From: Burkholderia sp.
GTDB lineage: Bacteria > Pseudomonadota > Gammaproteobacteria > Burkholderiales > Burkholderiaceae
Assembly: GCA_031253835.1 (NCBI GenBank)
Contig: JAIRVP010000076.1
Span: 1 to 64,000, forward strand
DNA length: 64,000 bases
Direction: 5' to 3'
The notes beneath the pieces were generated by a model that ran no database searches, was not told where the DNA came from, and was given only the letters and a program-made list of their open reading frames with translations. This document shows positions 35,774 to 46,621 of the stretch, in pieces. The translations under genes and the position numbers were made by a program. Each line of letters opens with the position of its first letter. The first letter of the stretch is position 1.

Positions 35774-37552
35774 TCAATCCGAATCGTCGTCGTCCGAGTC
35801 GTCGGCCGCATCGGCCGGTACTTCCCCGTACTTTGCGACGACGGCCGCCTTGAACGTCTTCAGCGCCGGCTGCTGGTCGCACAGCTTGTACAGCAGCGCC
35901 AGCTGCTGCGGCCAGTCCTTCAGTTCCTTCGCAAACACATGCAGGCGCGCGACGGTATCGAGCGCGTCGGCTTCGCTGCCCGCCAGCGCCTGCAGCGCCG
36001 CATAGCGGCGCAGCACCGTCTCGCCGGGCAGCAGCGCGATCGCACGCTCATGCGCCGCGAGCTTGGCCGGCAAATCGTCCGCCGAAATCGACAGCAGCGT
36101 GGCCGCACCGTACTCGCCCCATGCGCCGAACAGCAGCGACGGCGCATCCCGGTACTGCGCAGCCGGATCGCTGCCGTAATAGAGCACTTCCGCGCGCTGG
36201 TAGTCGCGCAGCACGGGCACCGCCGCCAGCACGCCGCCGAACGACAGCACCGCGAACAGCCCGAATGCGGCGCGGCCCGGCAGGATGCGCAACGGCTTCA
36301 CGTCGAGCAGCCCGATCACGAACATCGCCGGCAGCAGGAAGAACATGTACTGCTGCGGATACTCGACCAGCGCGTGCATCAGCAGGATGCCGATCAGCGC
36401 GAAGCCGAACACGCGCAGGCTCGACTGCGGCGCGCGCACCGCACGCACGAACCACGTCACGAGCGTGACGACAAGTATGCCGAGGCCGACGAGGCCGGAC
36501 TTCGCGAGCAGGTCGATGAAGATGTCGTGCGAGTTGTTCGCGATCTCGACGCCGCCGAGCGTGCGCACGAGCGCAAACTGGTGCGACGGGAATTCACCCC
36601 AGCCGACGCCGAGCAGCGGATGTTCGCGGAACATCGCGAGCCCGTACTTCCACAGCGCGAGGCGCGGCGCGATCTGCCCCGCGTCGCGCATCCGGTCGGC
36701 CGCCGATTCCGCGAGATTCAGGTGATAGTGCACGTTGGCCCAGCGCACCGCGACGTTCACCGCGATGAACGCTACCGCCAGCACGACCGGGATCAGCCAC
36801 GCACGCGCATTGCCCGGCGCGCGGCGCGATTCGAGCCACGCCATCCAGAAGCCCGCGACGACCATCACCGCGACCTGCAGCCACGGCCCGCGCGACACCG
36901 TCAGCGCGAGACCGACCGACAGCACGAGCGACAGCACGAGCCACGCCCACACTGCGAGCCGGCGCGTCTGCACGAGATACAGCGCACCCGCGAGCGCGAA
37001 CGCGATGTAGCTGGCCAGGTGGTTCGCCTGCGCCATGTTGCCGTACGGGCGGCGGTCGACCGCGACGTTGTACATCACGACGAACGGCGAAACGGACGAC
37101 TCGAGGTGGAACAACTGCACGATCTGGGTGCCGACCGCGAACACGCCGCCGACGATCAGCGCGCCGGCCATCATCCGCGACACGGCCTCGGCCAACCCGT
37201 CTCGCGCGAGCGCGTAGCCGGCCTGCATCGCGACCAGCGCGGCCGCGAGGTAGCCGACCGCCAGCCAGTTCATCGACGGCACCTTGAGCGGGATCAGCAC
37301 GGTCTGAGCGATCAGCACGGCGGCAAACCCGAGCGGCACGACGAACGCGGCCGGCGCGGCAAACGGCTCGGCCGGGCGGTCGGTGCGCGTGAGCAGCACG
37401 ACGGACAGCCCCACCAGCAGATACAGCACCAGCGCGGAAAACTCGGAATAGAAAGTCGGGATCGGATACGTGTGATTCGTGATCGCGTACGGCACGATCA
37501 GGGCGACAGCCAGCGCAACGAGCGACAACGAACGGGAAAAAGTAGAAGGCAT
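35774..37552 (-). CDS. pglL: O-oligosaccharyltransferase PglL-like (Wzy/O-antigen ligase family)
   Basis: A 592-residue polytopic membrane protein. About 11-13 helices are followed by a large periplasmic region. Typical ligase residues include NNSHDIFIDLLAKSGLVG and the ALVEYPQQYMFFLLPAMF segment of the Wzy_C family. The C-terminal 160 residues form the soluble domain seen in PglL proteins and end in an acidic tail (DDSDDDDSD). PglL enzymes transfer lipid-linked glycans to serines of periplasmic proteins, and a pilin gene lies directly upstream on the same strand, a classic arrangement. The ATG at 37552 was preferred over a GTG 30 bp earlier. Confidence 0.88.
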   Translation of the reverse strand: MPSTFSRSLSLVALAVALIVPYAITNHTYPIPTFYSEFSALVLYLLVGLSVVLLTRTDRPAEPFAAPAAFVVPLGFAAVLIAQTVLIPLKVPSMNWLAVGYLAAALVAMQAGYALARDGLAEAVSRMMAGALIVGGVFAVGTQIVQLFHLESSVSPFVVMYNVAVDRRPYGNMAQANHLASYIAFALAGALYLVQTRRLAVWAWLVLSLVLSVGLALTVSRGPWLQVAVMVVAGFWMAWLESRRAPGNARAWLIPVVLAVAFIAVNVAVRWANVHYHLNLAESAADRMRDAGQIAPRLALWKYGLAMFREHPLLGVGWGEFPSHQFALVRTLGGVEIANNSHDIFIDLLAKSGLVGLGILVVTLVTWFVRAVRAPQSSLRVFGFALIGILLMHALVEYPQQYMFFLLPAMFVIGLLDVKPLRILPGRAAFGLFAVLSFGGVLAAVPVLRDYQRAEVLYYGSDPAAQYRDAPSLLFGAWGEYGAATLLSISADDLPAKLAAHERAIALLPGETVLRRYAALQALAGSEADALDTVARLHVFAKELKDWPQQLALLYKLCDQQPALKTFKAAVVAKYGEVPADAADDSDDDDSD

Positions 37553-37705
37553 GAGCGAACCGGATGTCAGCAACCGGCGCACTATACAAAACTTTCCCCC
37601 CTCTGTGCGGGGCCGTCGCGCCGCGACCAGGCACGAAACAGCCGCCCCGGCCGGCCGAAGCGGCGGCCCGCACGGCGTACGCGCCGCCGCCCGCCCCCTC
37701 CGGCG

Positions 37706-38302
37706 CTATGCGCGGCACTCCGCGGGCGCAAATTTCGCGGGCAGTGTCGCGGCATCGCCCGGCAACGGCCCGCCCCCCGGCGCCGGCAGCGACGACGCGC
37801 CCTTGCCGGCCGCGAAGCACTCCCACGCAATCGCACCGGCCTGCATCGCGCCCTTTTTAAGGGCCACGCGCGCAGTGGGCGCATCGACCTTGTCGGGCGC
37901 GGACGGCACGAGCACCAGCGTATTCGCGCCGGCCGCGGTGACGCGGGTGGTGAACGCGACGGTGATCTGGCCGGTGTCGCCGTCGATGGCCACCGATTCG
38001 ACGTTGCGGGTCGCGGCCGGCGGGCTGTAGCCGCCATCGAGGCTCGTGCCGCTCGCCGCGTTGTCGGCGACCGCAAGCCGCGCGGACGACGCGAGCGCCA
38101 GCCCCTCGCCGACGCGCGAACGCGCGAGGTAATCCTGGTACGCGGGAATCGCATAGGCTGCGACGACGCCGACGATCGCCAGCACGATCATCAATTCGAT
38201 CAACGTGAAGCCGGCCGGCCGCCAGCGCGGCACGGGCCGGTTCGCGCGCCGCAGATCGGCGGCAGCGCGACGGAACAGGGAAACGGAAAAGGCTTCGAAC
38301 AT
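37706..38302 (-). CDS. Type IV pilin-like protein with an unusually long leader
   Basis: A 198-residue prepilin. The prepilin peptidase motif RPAG-FTLIELMIVLAIVGVV is clear, with cleavage between Gly31 and Phe32 and the conserved Glu at mature position 5. The 31-residue basic leader is far longer than the 6-7 residues of normal type IVa pilins. The mature part is a pilin lollipop with AIPAYQDYLARSRVGEGL and only two cysteines (CFAAG and AECRA), spaced like a C-terminal D-loop. GGAG lies 6 bp before the start at 38302. The pglL gene is 153 bp downstream, so this is a probable glycosylation substrate. No pilus assembly genes are nearby. Confidence 0.88.
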   Translation of the reverse strand: MFEAFSVSLFRRAAADLRRANRPVPRWRPAGFTLIELMIVLAIVGVVAAYAIPAYQDYLARSRVGEGLALASSARLAVADNAASGTSLDGGYSPPAATRNVESVAIDGDTGQITVAFTTRVTAAGANTLVLVPSAPDKVDAPTARVALKKGAMQAGAIAWECFAAGKGASSLPAPGGGPLPGDAATLPAKFAPAECRA

Positions 38303-38317
38303 GGCAGGCTCCGGAAA

Positions 38318-38349
38318 CGAAAAACGCCTGCCGATCAAGGCAGGCGTTT
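38318..38349 (-). terminator. Rho-independent terminator of the TerC gene
   Basis: On the minus strand AAACGCCTGCC and GGCAGGCGTTT form an 11-bp perfect stem, followed by TTCGTTT. It lies about 50 bp past the TerC stop and ends just before the pilin start. Confidence 0.85.
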
Positions 38350-38397
38350 CGATCGTAGCCAGCGGGCCGCGAAGCCGGTAGTCGGCCGGATGGCCAG

Positions 38398-39102
38398 TCA
38401 GTGCGCGTGCGGCGCGCCGTGGCGTTTCCTGAGCGCGTAGCCGATCGCCACGACGAACAGCGCGCCGGCGATGCTCGCACCGTAGAGTACCTGCGGCGTA
38501 TCGAGCACCGGCCAGCGGTCGCCGACCGGGTCGTTGACGATCAACCCGCCCGCGATCCAGCCGAGCAGCCCGGCGCCGAACGCCACGACGATCGGGAACC
38601 GGTCGAGCAGCTTCAGCACCAGCGTGCTGCCCCATACGATGATCGGCACGCTGACGACGAGGCCGAAGATCACGAGCGCGATCCGGTGCGACGGATCGGC
38701 CTGTTCGGCCGCGCCGGCGATCGCGATCACGTTGTCGAGGCTCATCACCGCGTCGGCGATCACGATCGTCTTCACCGCATCCCACAGCCGGCTGGCCGGC
38801 TTGATGTCGTCGTGCGCGTCGCCGGCCGGCGCCATCAGCTTGATGCCGATCCACAGCAGCAGCAGCCCGCCGCCGAGCTTCAGGAACGGCACGTCGAGCA
38901 GCGCGACCGCGAACGTGATCAGCGCGACGCGCAGCAGGATCGCGCCCGCGGTGCCCCAGATGACGCCGCGCAGCCGCTGGTTTGCGGGCAGGTTGCGGCA
39001 GGCGAGCGCGATCACAACCGCGTTGTCGCCGCCGAGCAGGATGTCGATGACGACGATCTGGAGAACGGCGCCCCAGTGCAGCGATGTTAGGAATTCGAGC
39101 AT
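38398..39102 (-). CDS. TerC-family integral membrane protein
   Basis: A 234-residue protein with seven or so helices. The acidic metal-site motifs of TerC/Alx proteins are visible: VIDILLGGDNAVVIALA in the first third and VIADAVMSLDNVIAIAGAA in the middle. These proteins move manganese or other ions, or help load secreted metalloproteins. A His-containing tail (RKRHGAPHAH) may bind metal. The start at 39102 skips a 23-residue non-hydrophobic extension. Own terminator downstream. Confidence 0.9.
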   Translation of the reverse strand: MLEFLTSLHWGAVLQIVVIDILLGGDNAVVIALACRNLPANQRLRGVIWGTAGAILLRVALITFAVALLDVPFLKLGGGLLLLWIGIKLMAPAGDAHDDIKPASRLWDAVKTIVIADAVMSLDNVIAIAGAAEQADPSHRIALVIFGLVVSVPIIVWGSTLVLKLLDRFPIVVAFGAGLLGWIAGGLIVNDPVGDRWPVLDTPQVLYGASIAGALFVVAIGYALRKRHGAPHAH

Positions 39103-39204
39103 GGCGGTGAGGATAGGACAGCGGCCGCCTCGCAGGCGGCCCGGTTCATCGCCGGCACATGCGCGATGCATGCCCGGTGCTTACGAATTCATTGCGCGAG
39201 CATA

Positions 39205-39236
39205 ACAAAAAACGCCGGCAAAGCCGGCGTTTTCTG
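39205..39236 (-). terminator. Rho-independent terminator of sucD
   Basis: On the minus strand AAAACGCCGGC-TTT-GCCGGCGTTTT forms an 11-bp stem with a short loop and a T run. It lies 22 bp past the sucD stop. Confidence 0.9.
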
Positions 39237-39258
39237 CAGGACGAACCCGGGGGAAATA

Positions 39259-40140
39259 TTACAGCGCCTTCTTCAGCAGACGGCCCATTTCCGACGGGTT
39301 GCGCGTGACGGTGATGCCGCACGCTTCCATGATTTCCAGCTTCGCTTCGGCCGTATCCGCACCGCCCGAGATCAGCGCGCCGGCGTGGCCCATGCGCTTG
39401 CCCGGAGGCGCCGTGACGCCAGCGATGAAGCCGACGACCGGCTTCTTCATGTTGTCCTTGATCCACTCTGCCGCGTTGGCTTCGTCCGGACCACCGATTT
39501 CGCCGATCATCACGACCGCATCCGTATCCGGATCGTCGTTGAACATCTTCATCACGTCGATGTGCTTCAGACCGTTGATCGGGTCGCCGCCGATACCGAC
39601 TGCCGACGACTGGCCGAGGCCGAGTGCCGTCAGCTGCGCCACGGCTTCATACGTCAACGTGCCCGAACGCGACACGACGCCGATGCGGCCCTTGCGGTGG
39701 ATGTGACCCGGCATGATGCCGATCTTCAGTTCGTCCGGCGTGATCGTGCCCGGGCAGTTCGGCCCGAGCAGCAGCGTCTTGCGGCCTTCGCGACGCATGC
39801 GGTCCTTCACTTCGATCATGTCGCGGACGGGGATGCCTTCCGTGATGCAGATCGCGAGATCCAGATCGGCTTCGACCGCTTCCCAGATCGCAGCCGCTGC
39901 GCCTGCCGGCGGAACGTAGATGACCGACACGGTTGCGCCGGTTTCTGCCTTCGCTTCCTTGACGCTCGCGTAGATCGGAATGCCTTCGAAGTCTTCGCCG
40001 GCCTTCTTCGGGTTCACGCCCGCGACGAATGCTTCGCGGCCGTTTGCGTACTCACGGCAGGCGCGCGTATGGAACTGACCGGTTTTGCCGGTAATGCCCT
40101 GCGTGATGACCTTCGTGTCCTTGTTGATCAGAATCGACAT
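39259..40140 (-). CDS. sucD: Succinyl-CoA synthetase, alpha subunit
   Basis: A 293-residue subunit of normal length. The N-terminal CoA-binding region (SILINKDTKVITQGITGKTG) and the phospho-histidine region GHAGALISGG (His at about 246) are present. With SucC it makes ATP or GTP from succinyl-CoA in the citric acid cycle. It starts 69 bp after the sucC stop and ends the operon at a strong terminator. The start at 40140 gives the normal N-terminus. Confidence 0.97.
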   Translation of the reverse strand: MSILINKDTKVITQGITGKTGQFHTRACREYANGREAFVAGVNPKKAGEDFEGIPIYASVKEAKAETGATVSVIYVPPAGAAAAIWEAVEADLDLAICITEGIPVRDMIEVKDRMRREGRKTLLLGPNCPGTITPDELKIGIMPGHIHRKGRIGVVSRSGTLTYEAVAQLTALGLGQSSAVGIGGDPINGLKHIDVMKMFNDDPDTDAVVMIGEIGGPDEANAAEWIKDNMKKPVVGFIAGVTAPPGKRMGHAGALISGGADTAEAKLEIMEACGITVTRNPSEMGRLLKKAL

Positions 40141-40209
40141 GTATTTTGACCTCTGTTCGATTGGCGTCGCGTGCAAACCGCGCCGCCATGCGTGTTCATT
40201 AGCGCGCGC

Positions 40210-41376
40210 TTACTTGCCTGCGGCAGCCGCGACGACCTTCTGCGCAGCTTCTTCCATGCTGTCCGCCGAGATGATCGGCAGGCCCGAATCGGCCAGCATC
40301 TTCTTGCCGAGGTCCTCGTTCGTGCCCTTCATGCGCACGACGAGCGGCACGTTCAGGTTCACGGCCTTCGAACCGGCGATCACGCCTTCCGCGATCACGT
40401 CGCAGCGCATGATGCCGCCGAAGATGTTCACGAGGATCGCCTTCAGATCCGGGTTCTTCAGCATCAGCTTGAACGCTTCCGTGACCTTCTCGGTCGTCGC
40501 GCCACCGCCGACGTCCAGGAAGTTCGCCGGCTCGCCGCCGAACAGCTTGATGGTGTCCATCGTTGCCATCGCGAGGCCTGCGCCGTTCACGAGACAGCCG
40601 ATGTTGCCGTCGAGCGAGATGTACGCGAGGTCGAACTTCGACGCTTCGATTTCGGCCGGATCTTCTTCGTCCAGATCGCGGTACGCGACGATTTCCGGGT
40701 GGCGGAACAGCGCGTTCGAGTCGAAGTTGAACTTCGCGTCGAGTGCGGTGACCTTGCCGTCGCCGGAGACGTTCAGCGGGTTGATTTCAGCCAGCGATGC
40801 GTCGGTTTCCCAGAATGCCTTGTACAGGCCTTGCAGGATCGCGCGCGCTTGCGGAATCGAAGCAGCCGGCACGCCGATCTTCGCGGCGAGGTCGTCGGCC
40901 TGAGCGTCGAGCAGGCCCGTCGACGGCTCGACGATGACCTTGTGGATCAGTTCCGGGTGCTTTTCGGCGACTTCTTCGATGTCCATGCCGCCTTCGCTCG
41001 AACCCATCAGAACGATCTTCTGCGAGATGCGATCGACGACGAGGCTGACATACAGTTCCTGCTTGATGTCGGCGCCTTCTTCGATCATCAGACGGTTGAC
41101 CTTCTGGCCTTCCGGACCGGTCTGGTGCGTGACGAGCTGCATGCCGAGGATCTGGTTCGCGTATTCACGGACCTGCTCGATCGACTTCGCCACCTTCACG
41201 CCGCCGCCCTTGCCACGGCCACCCGCGTGGATCTGAGCCTTCACGACCCATACCGGGCCGCCGAGCTCTTCCGCCACCTTGACGGCTTCGTCAACCGAGA
41301 ACGCCGGCTTGCCGCGCGGTACCGCGACTCCGAATTTCCGCAGGATTTCCTTACCCTGGTACTCGTGAATCTTCAT
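40210..41376 (-). CDS. sucC: Succinyl-CoA synthetase, beta subunit (ADP-forming)
   Basis: A 388-residue ATP-grasp subunit. It begins [20 protein letters not shown] and contains [39 protein letters not shown] and FVNIFGGI-like [16 protein letters not shown]. First gene of sucCD. The DUF2889 gene lies 68 bp upstream on the same strand and may share the transcript. Confidence 0.97.
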
Positions 41377-41444
41377 GCGTGATTCCCTTCAGTCTGAGAG
41401 TTGGATGAAAAGTCGCTTAAGACGCTTCTTCGAATGATTTCCGT

Positions 41445-42053
41445 TCATTCCTTCGTGCTGCCATCACCGGGCATATCCGGCCGAATCGGGCCATACCAGC
41501 GCGGGTAGTACTGCCGCACGACCTCGCCGTCGAACCGCAGCGCACGGCAACGGCCGAGCTGGAACGGCGGTTCGGCGTGCGCGCCGTCATGATCCGGCCC
41601 TTCGCCGCCCTCCTCGCGCACGTTCCACACGTCACCGGCGAACGCCTGGATCGCTGCCGTCGGCAGCACGGCGCACAGTTCGGTGAGATGGGAACAGCCT
41701 GCGACGCCGGCGAGCAGCCGGTTCGCGTTGCGGCGGAAATTGCGGAAGAGATTGAGCCCGATGAGGGCGCGGTAGGCAGGCGGGGCGGATTGACAGTGAC
41801 CGGGATAGGGCACCCATTCCGAAGACGCTTCGGCGTCGACGACATTGAGTTCACGATCGATAGTCACGCGCAGCCAGAGTTCGTGGATCGGCAGGCCTTG
41901 GGGCCGGATGCCCGACGCAAGCGCGACATCACGCGGCTTGTGGTCGGTCAGGCAGGCTTCGATGTCCCACAAGCCGTCGCCGCGCTCGTAAGCTTCCGCT
42001 CGGATTGCGCGTCGATGTCGCAACTGACGGGGCACGGGCTCGGATAGCGGCAT
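41445..42053 (-). CDS. DUF2889 family protein
   Basis: A 202-residue protein. It opens LRHRRAIRAEAYERGDGLWDIEACLTDHK, the typical DUF2889 start, and includes IHELWLRVTIDRELNVVDAEA and a central GCSHLTELC-like segment. Cytoplasmic, role unknown; members often sit next to central-metabolism genes. It lies between recX (146 bp upstream) and sucC (68 bp downstream), all on the minus strand. The ribosome site at 42053 is weak. Confidence 0.82.
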   Translation of the reverse strand: MPLSEPVPRQLRHRRAIRAEAYERGDGLWDIEACLTDHKPRDVALASGIRPQGLPIHELWLRVTIDRELNVVDAEASSEWVPYPGHCQSAPPAYRALIGLNLFRNFRRNANRLLAGVAGCSHLTELCAVLPTAAIQAFAGDVWNVREEGGEGPDHDGAHAEPPFQLGRCRALRFDGEVVRQYYPRWYGPIRPDMPGDGSTKE

Positions 42054-42199
42054 GCTGGAGGTTGAGGCCGAAGAGGAAAACCCATGGATTTTAGCATATT
42101 GGGTATTTGAGACAGTTTGACGCGACGGCGGGTATTCCCGCCTGTCCGGAGGCGGTTGCGTTGCAGCAAAATCGCGCGCCACGCGCGCGACCGGACCGG

Positions 42200-43068
42200 T
42201 CAGTCGTCGATCGGAAAATCGTCGCCGACCTTCAGCAACTTCACGATGGTCGCGCTCGAGAAGCCGCGCGCGGCAAGAAAGCGCGCCTGCTTCGCACGCT
42301 CGGCCGGCGTTTGCGGCAGTGCACCGAATTTCTTGCGCCAGACGGCCTGCGCCCGGGCCCATTCGGTCTCGCGCAGTTGCGCGTTCACTTCCTCGACGAG
42401 CGTGTCGCCGACCGCATGACGCTTCAGCTCGCTGACGATGCGCGCGACGCCGACACGCGATGCGCGGCGATGCACGAGGCTCTCGGCAAAGCGTGCGTCG
42501 GACAGCCAGCCTTCCTGTTGCAGCGCATCGAGCACCGGCTCGACGGATTCGTCTTCGCCGACGTAAGGCGCGAGCTTGCGCGCGAGTTCCGCGCGACTGT
42601 ATTCACGCCTGGACAGATAGCCGAGCGCGCGGCCCTTCAATGAACGCGGCGGCTTCGACGACTTGCGATCGGCGGCGCCCGGCGTGTCGCCGGAGGACGT
42701 ACTGGAAGACGCGCCCGACGCACGGCGCGTGCGACGCGGATGCTGGCTGCTGCGCGTATAGACATCTTCCCTTGCCGGCGCCGATGCATCGGCTGCGCGA
42801 TCGCCCGGGAAGCTGACGCCGGACACGCGACGGCGGGAGCGATCGTGTGCGTCGAACGATTCGTCGTCGTCGAACGGATCGTCCGGCGCGGCAATCTCAA
42901 ACGAAACGAGGGCATCGTCGGATGCCCTCGTCGCGGTGCGGTTCGCGGCATGGCTGCCTGCGACCCGCCGGTCGGCGCCCGAGGATCCGACTCGCCGGCC
43001 GGAGCGACCCGCCGCTTCGGGCGCGTCGCTCTCCTCCGGTTCGCCAGCCTGACCTCGGCGCACCACCA

Positions 43069-43069
<1 letters not shown>
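42200..43069 (-). CDS. recX: RecA regulator RecX with a long low-complexity N-terminal extension
   Basis: A 289-residue protein. The C-terminal 150 residues are a normal RecX made of three-helix repeats (RALGYLSRREYSRAELARKL; QQEGWLSDARFAESLVHRR; KARFLAARGFSS-like end). The first 140 residues are Ser/Arg/Asp-rich, with no predicted fold. Normal RecX proteins are about 150-170 residues, so the extension is notable. The ATG start overlaps the recA stop (TGATG); a GTG one codon earlier is possible. RecX limits RecA filament growth. Confidence 0.88.
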
Positions 43070-44139
<1,070 letters not shown>

Positions 44140-44215
44140 GAATCGTCCTTTGCTATGATGAGCAGCGTCTGCTAAAGGCGCGCCCGCTTTCAAGCGCCGC
44201 CCACGAATGCAGACA

Positions 44216-44231
44216 CTGTATAAAAAAACAG
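44216..44231. promoter_or_regulatory. LexA (SOS) box in the recA promoter
   Basis: CTGT-N8-ACAG, a perfect match to the beta/gammaproteobacterial LexA core, with an A/T-only spacer. It is 77 bp upstream of the recA start and 97 bp upstream of the divergent response regulator start. A minus-strand TATACA, a likely -10 element of recA, overlaps the box. Confidence 0.88.
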
Positions 44232-44327
44232 TAGTTTATGCAAGCCCGCAATGCAGGGCGTTGTACACGAATAACTCCGGAGACAGCCGCGTCGGCGCGA
44301 ACGCCCCGCCGGCCATCGGTCAGCAAC

Positions 44328-45056
44328 ATGCGAATCCTCATCGCCGAAGATGACAGCATACTCGCGGACGGCCTCACCCGGTCACTCCGCCAATCGGGCT
44401 ATGCAGTCGATCACGTGAAGAGCGGCGTCGATGCCGACACCGCGCTGTCGATGCAGGCTTTCGACCTGCTGATCCTCGATCTCGGGCTGCCGAAAATGTC
44501 CGGGCTCGAGGTGCTCAAGCGCCTGCGCGCACGCAATTCCAACCTCCCGGTGCTGATCCTGACGGCTGCCGACAGCGTCGACGAGCGCGTGAAGGGGCTC
44601 GACCTCGGCGCCGACGACTACATGGCCAAGCCGTTCGCGCTCAACGAGCTCGAGGCGCGCGTGCGCGCGCTGACCCGGCGCGGCGCGGGCGGCGGCCCGA
44701 CCGTCGTGCGGCACGGCTCGCTCGCGTTCGACCAGGTCGGCCGCATCGCGTACGCGAACGACCACGTGCTCGATCTCTCCGCACGCGAACTCGGCCTGCT
44801 CGAAGTGCTGCTGCAGCGGATCGGCCGGCTCGTGTCGAAGGAACAGCTCGTCGATCACCTGTGCGAATGGGGCGAGGAAGTCAGCAACAACGCGATCGAG
44901 GTCTACGTGCACCGGCTGCGCAAGAAGATCGAGCCGAGCGGCGTGCGGATCTCGACCGTGCGCGGCCTCGGCTATTGCCTCGAGAAGGTCGCGCCCGCCG
45001 CGCCGGCCGACACGACAGCGCCCCAGCCCGCGGTGGCCGGCACGCCGCTGCGCTGA
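44328..45056 (+). CDS. OmpR-family response regulator
   Basis: A 242-residue regulator. Receiver domain with acidic EDD (7-9), phospho-acceptor Asp51 (LLILDLGLPKMSG) and switch Lys in MAKPFALNELEARV; winged helix with NAIEVYVHRLRKKI and VRGLGYCLEKV. A Pro/Ala-rich tail of about 20 residues extends the C-terminus. The start at 44328 gives MRILIAEDDS; its ribosome site is weak. It is followed 17 bp later by its kinase and is divergent from recA. Confidence 0.92.
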   Translation: MRILIAEDDSILADGLTRSLRQSGYAVDHVKSGVDADTALSMQAFDLLILDLGLPKMSGLEVLKRLRARNSNLPVLILTAADSVDERVKGLDLGADDYMAKPFALNELEARVRALTRRGAGGGPTVVRHGSLAFDQVGRIAYANDHVLDLSARELGLLEVLLQRIGRLVSKEQLVDHLCEWGEEVSNNAIEVYVHRLRKKIEPSGVRISTVRGLGYCLEKVAPAAPADTTAPQPAVAGTPLR

Positions 45057-45073
45057 CACCGGGCGTCGCCGCG

Positions 45074-46621
45074 ATGGCCACGCCGGCCCACTCCCGCCAC
45101 CCGACCGGCGCGCCGTCGTCGGCCGCCGACGAGGCGCGCGACGCGCGCTACGAGAACCCGTTCGCGCCGCCCGACGAAACCGAATCGCCCGAGGCGCCGC
45201 GCCCGCGCTCGCTGTTCGGCGAGATCCTCGACTGGATGCTCGCGCCGCTGCTGCTGCTGTGGCCGATGAGCATCGCCGTCACCTACCTCGTCGCGAAGAC
45301 GATCGCGAACAGCCCGTTCGACCGCGCGCTCGAAACCAATGCATACGTGCTCGCGCGGCAGATTCATCCGGTGAACGGCGTCGCCGAGCTGACGCTGCCG
45401 GAACAGACGCGCGACTTCCTGCGCGCGGACAACGTCGACAGTGTTTACTTCCAGGTGCTCGGCACGCGCGGCGAACTGGTCGCCGGCGAAGCCGACATGC
45501 CGCTGCCGCGCGACGAGGACCGCCCGCCGCCGGGAGTCGTCGTGTTTCGCGACGACCTGCTGCGCGGCAACGACGTGCGCGTCGCGTATACGACGGTCGC
45601 GCTGCCGCAATCGAGCGGCACGCAGCCCGTGCTCGTGCAGGTCGGCGAGACGCTCGACAAGCGCAACGCGCTCGCGAACGACATCATCAAGGGCGTGATC
45701 CTGCCGCAGTTCGTGATCCTGCCGCTCGCGATCCTGCTCGTGTGGTTCGGGCTGTCACGCGGGCTCGCGCCGCTCAACGCGCTGCAGGCGCACATCCGCG
45801 CGCGGCGGCCCGACGACCTGTCGCCCGTCGAGGCGCAGCGCGCGCCGCCCGAGATCGAACCGCTCGTCACGTCGTTCAACGACCTGCTCGCGCGTCTCGA
45901 ACAGAACATGGCGCTGCAGAAGCGCTTCATCGCCGACGCCGCGCACCAGATGAAGACGCCGCTCGCGGGCCTGCGCACGCAGGCCGAGTTCGCGCTGCGC
46001 CATCCGGTCCCGCCCGACGTGCAGCGCTCGCTCGAACAGATCGCGACGAGCTCCGAGCAGGCCGCGCGGCTCGTCACGCAGCTGCTGGCGCTCGCGCGCG
46101 CCGAGAACCGCGCGAGCGGGCTCACGTTCGAACCGGTCGAGATTGCCGCGCTCGCACGGCGCGCGGTGCGCGACTGGGTGCAGGCCGCGCTCGCGAAGCG
46201 GATGGATCTCGGCTACGAAGGGCCGCCGGACGATGCACCGCTCGACGTCGACGGCAATCCGGTGATGCTGCGCGAAATGCTCGGCAACCTGATCGACAAC
46301 GCGATCCGCTACACGCCCGAAGGCGGCCGCATCACCGTGCGCGTGCATGCCGACCCGGCCGCGCGATTCGTGCATCTCGAAGTCGAGGATACGGGCCCCG
46401 GCATCCCGGCCGCCGAACGCGAGCGCGTCGTCGAGCGCTTCTACCGGATCCTCGGCCGCGAAGGCGACGGCAGCGGCCTCGGGCTCGCGATCGTGCGCGA
46501 GATCGCCGCGCAGCACGGCGGCACGCTGACGCTCGACGATCACGTCTACCAGGAGGCGCCGCGCCTTGCCGGCACGCTCGTGCGCGTCAGCCTGCCGCTG
46601 TCCGGCACGGCCCCGGATTAA
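45074..46621 (+). CDS. Two-component sensor histidine kinase
   Basis: A 515-residue kinase. A Pro-rich cytoplasmic N-terminus of about 45 residues is followed by TM1 (about 55-75), a periplasmic sensor of roughly 130 residues (TctE-like), TM2 (about 208-228), HAMP, HisKA with His291 (FIADAAHQMKTPLAGL) and an HATPase domain (NLIDNAIRYTP; EDTGPGIPAAER; GSGLGLAIVREI). The HQMKTP variant and the TctE-type sensor suggest a TctDE-like pair, which in other bacteria control carboxylate uptake. The ligand is unknown. The next gene is an organic-acid-type transporter, a plausible target. Confidence 0.9.
   Translation: MATPAHSRHPTGAPSSAADEARDARYENPFAPPDETESPEAPRPRSLFGEILDWMLAPLLLLWPMSIAVTYLVAKTIANSPFDRALETNAYVLARQIHPVNGVAELTLPEQTRDFLRADNVDSVYFQVLGTRGELVAGEADMPLPRDEDRPPPGVVVFRDDLLRGNDVRVAYTTVALPQSSGTQPVLVQVGETLDKRNALANDIIKGVILPQFVILPLAILLVWFGLSRGLAPLNALQAHIRARRPDDLSPVEAQRAPPEIEPLVTSFNDLLARLEQNMALQKRFIADAAHQMKTPLAGLRTQAEFALRHPVPPDVQRSLEQIATSSEQAARLVTQLLALARAENRASGLTFEPVEIAALARRAVRDWVQAALAKRMDLGYEGPPDDAPLDVDGNPVMLREMLGNLIDNAIRYTPEGGRITVRVHADPAARFVHLEVEDTGPGIPAAERERVVERFYRILGREGDGSGLGLAIVREIAAQHGGTLTLDDHVYQEAPRLAGTLVRVSLPLSGTAPD

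Noticed and set aside
41416..41421. A single CTTAAG site between sucC and the DUF2889 gene
   Set aside because: Only one half-site, with no partner at 5 bp; unlike the array at htrA, it can occur by chance.
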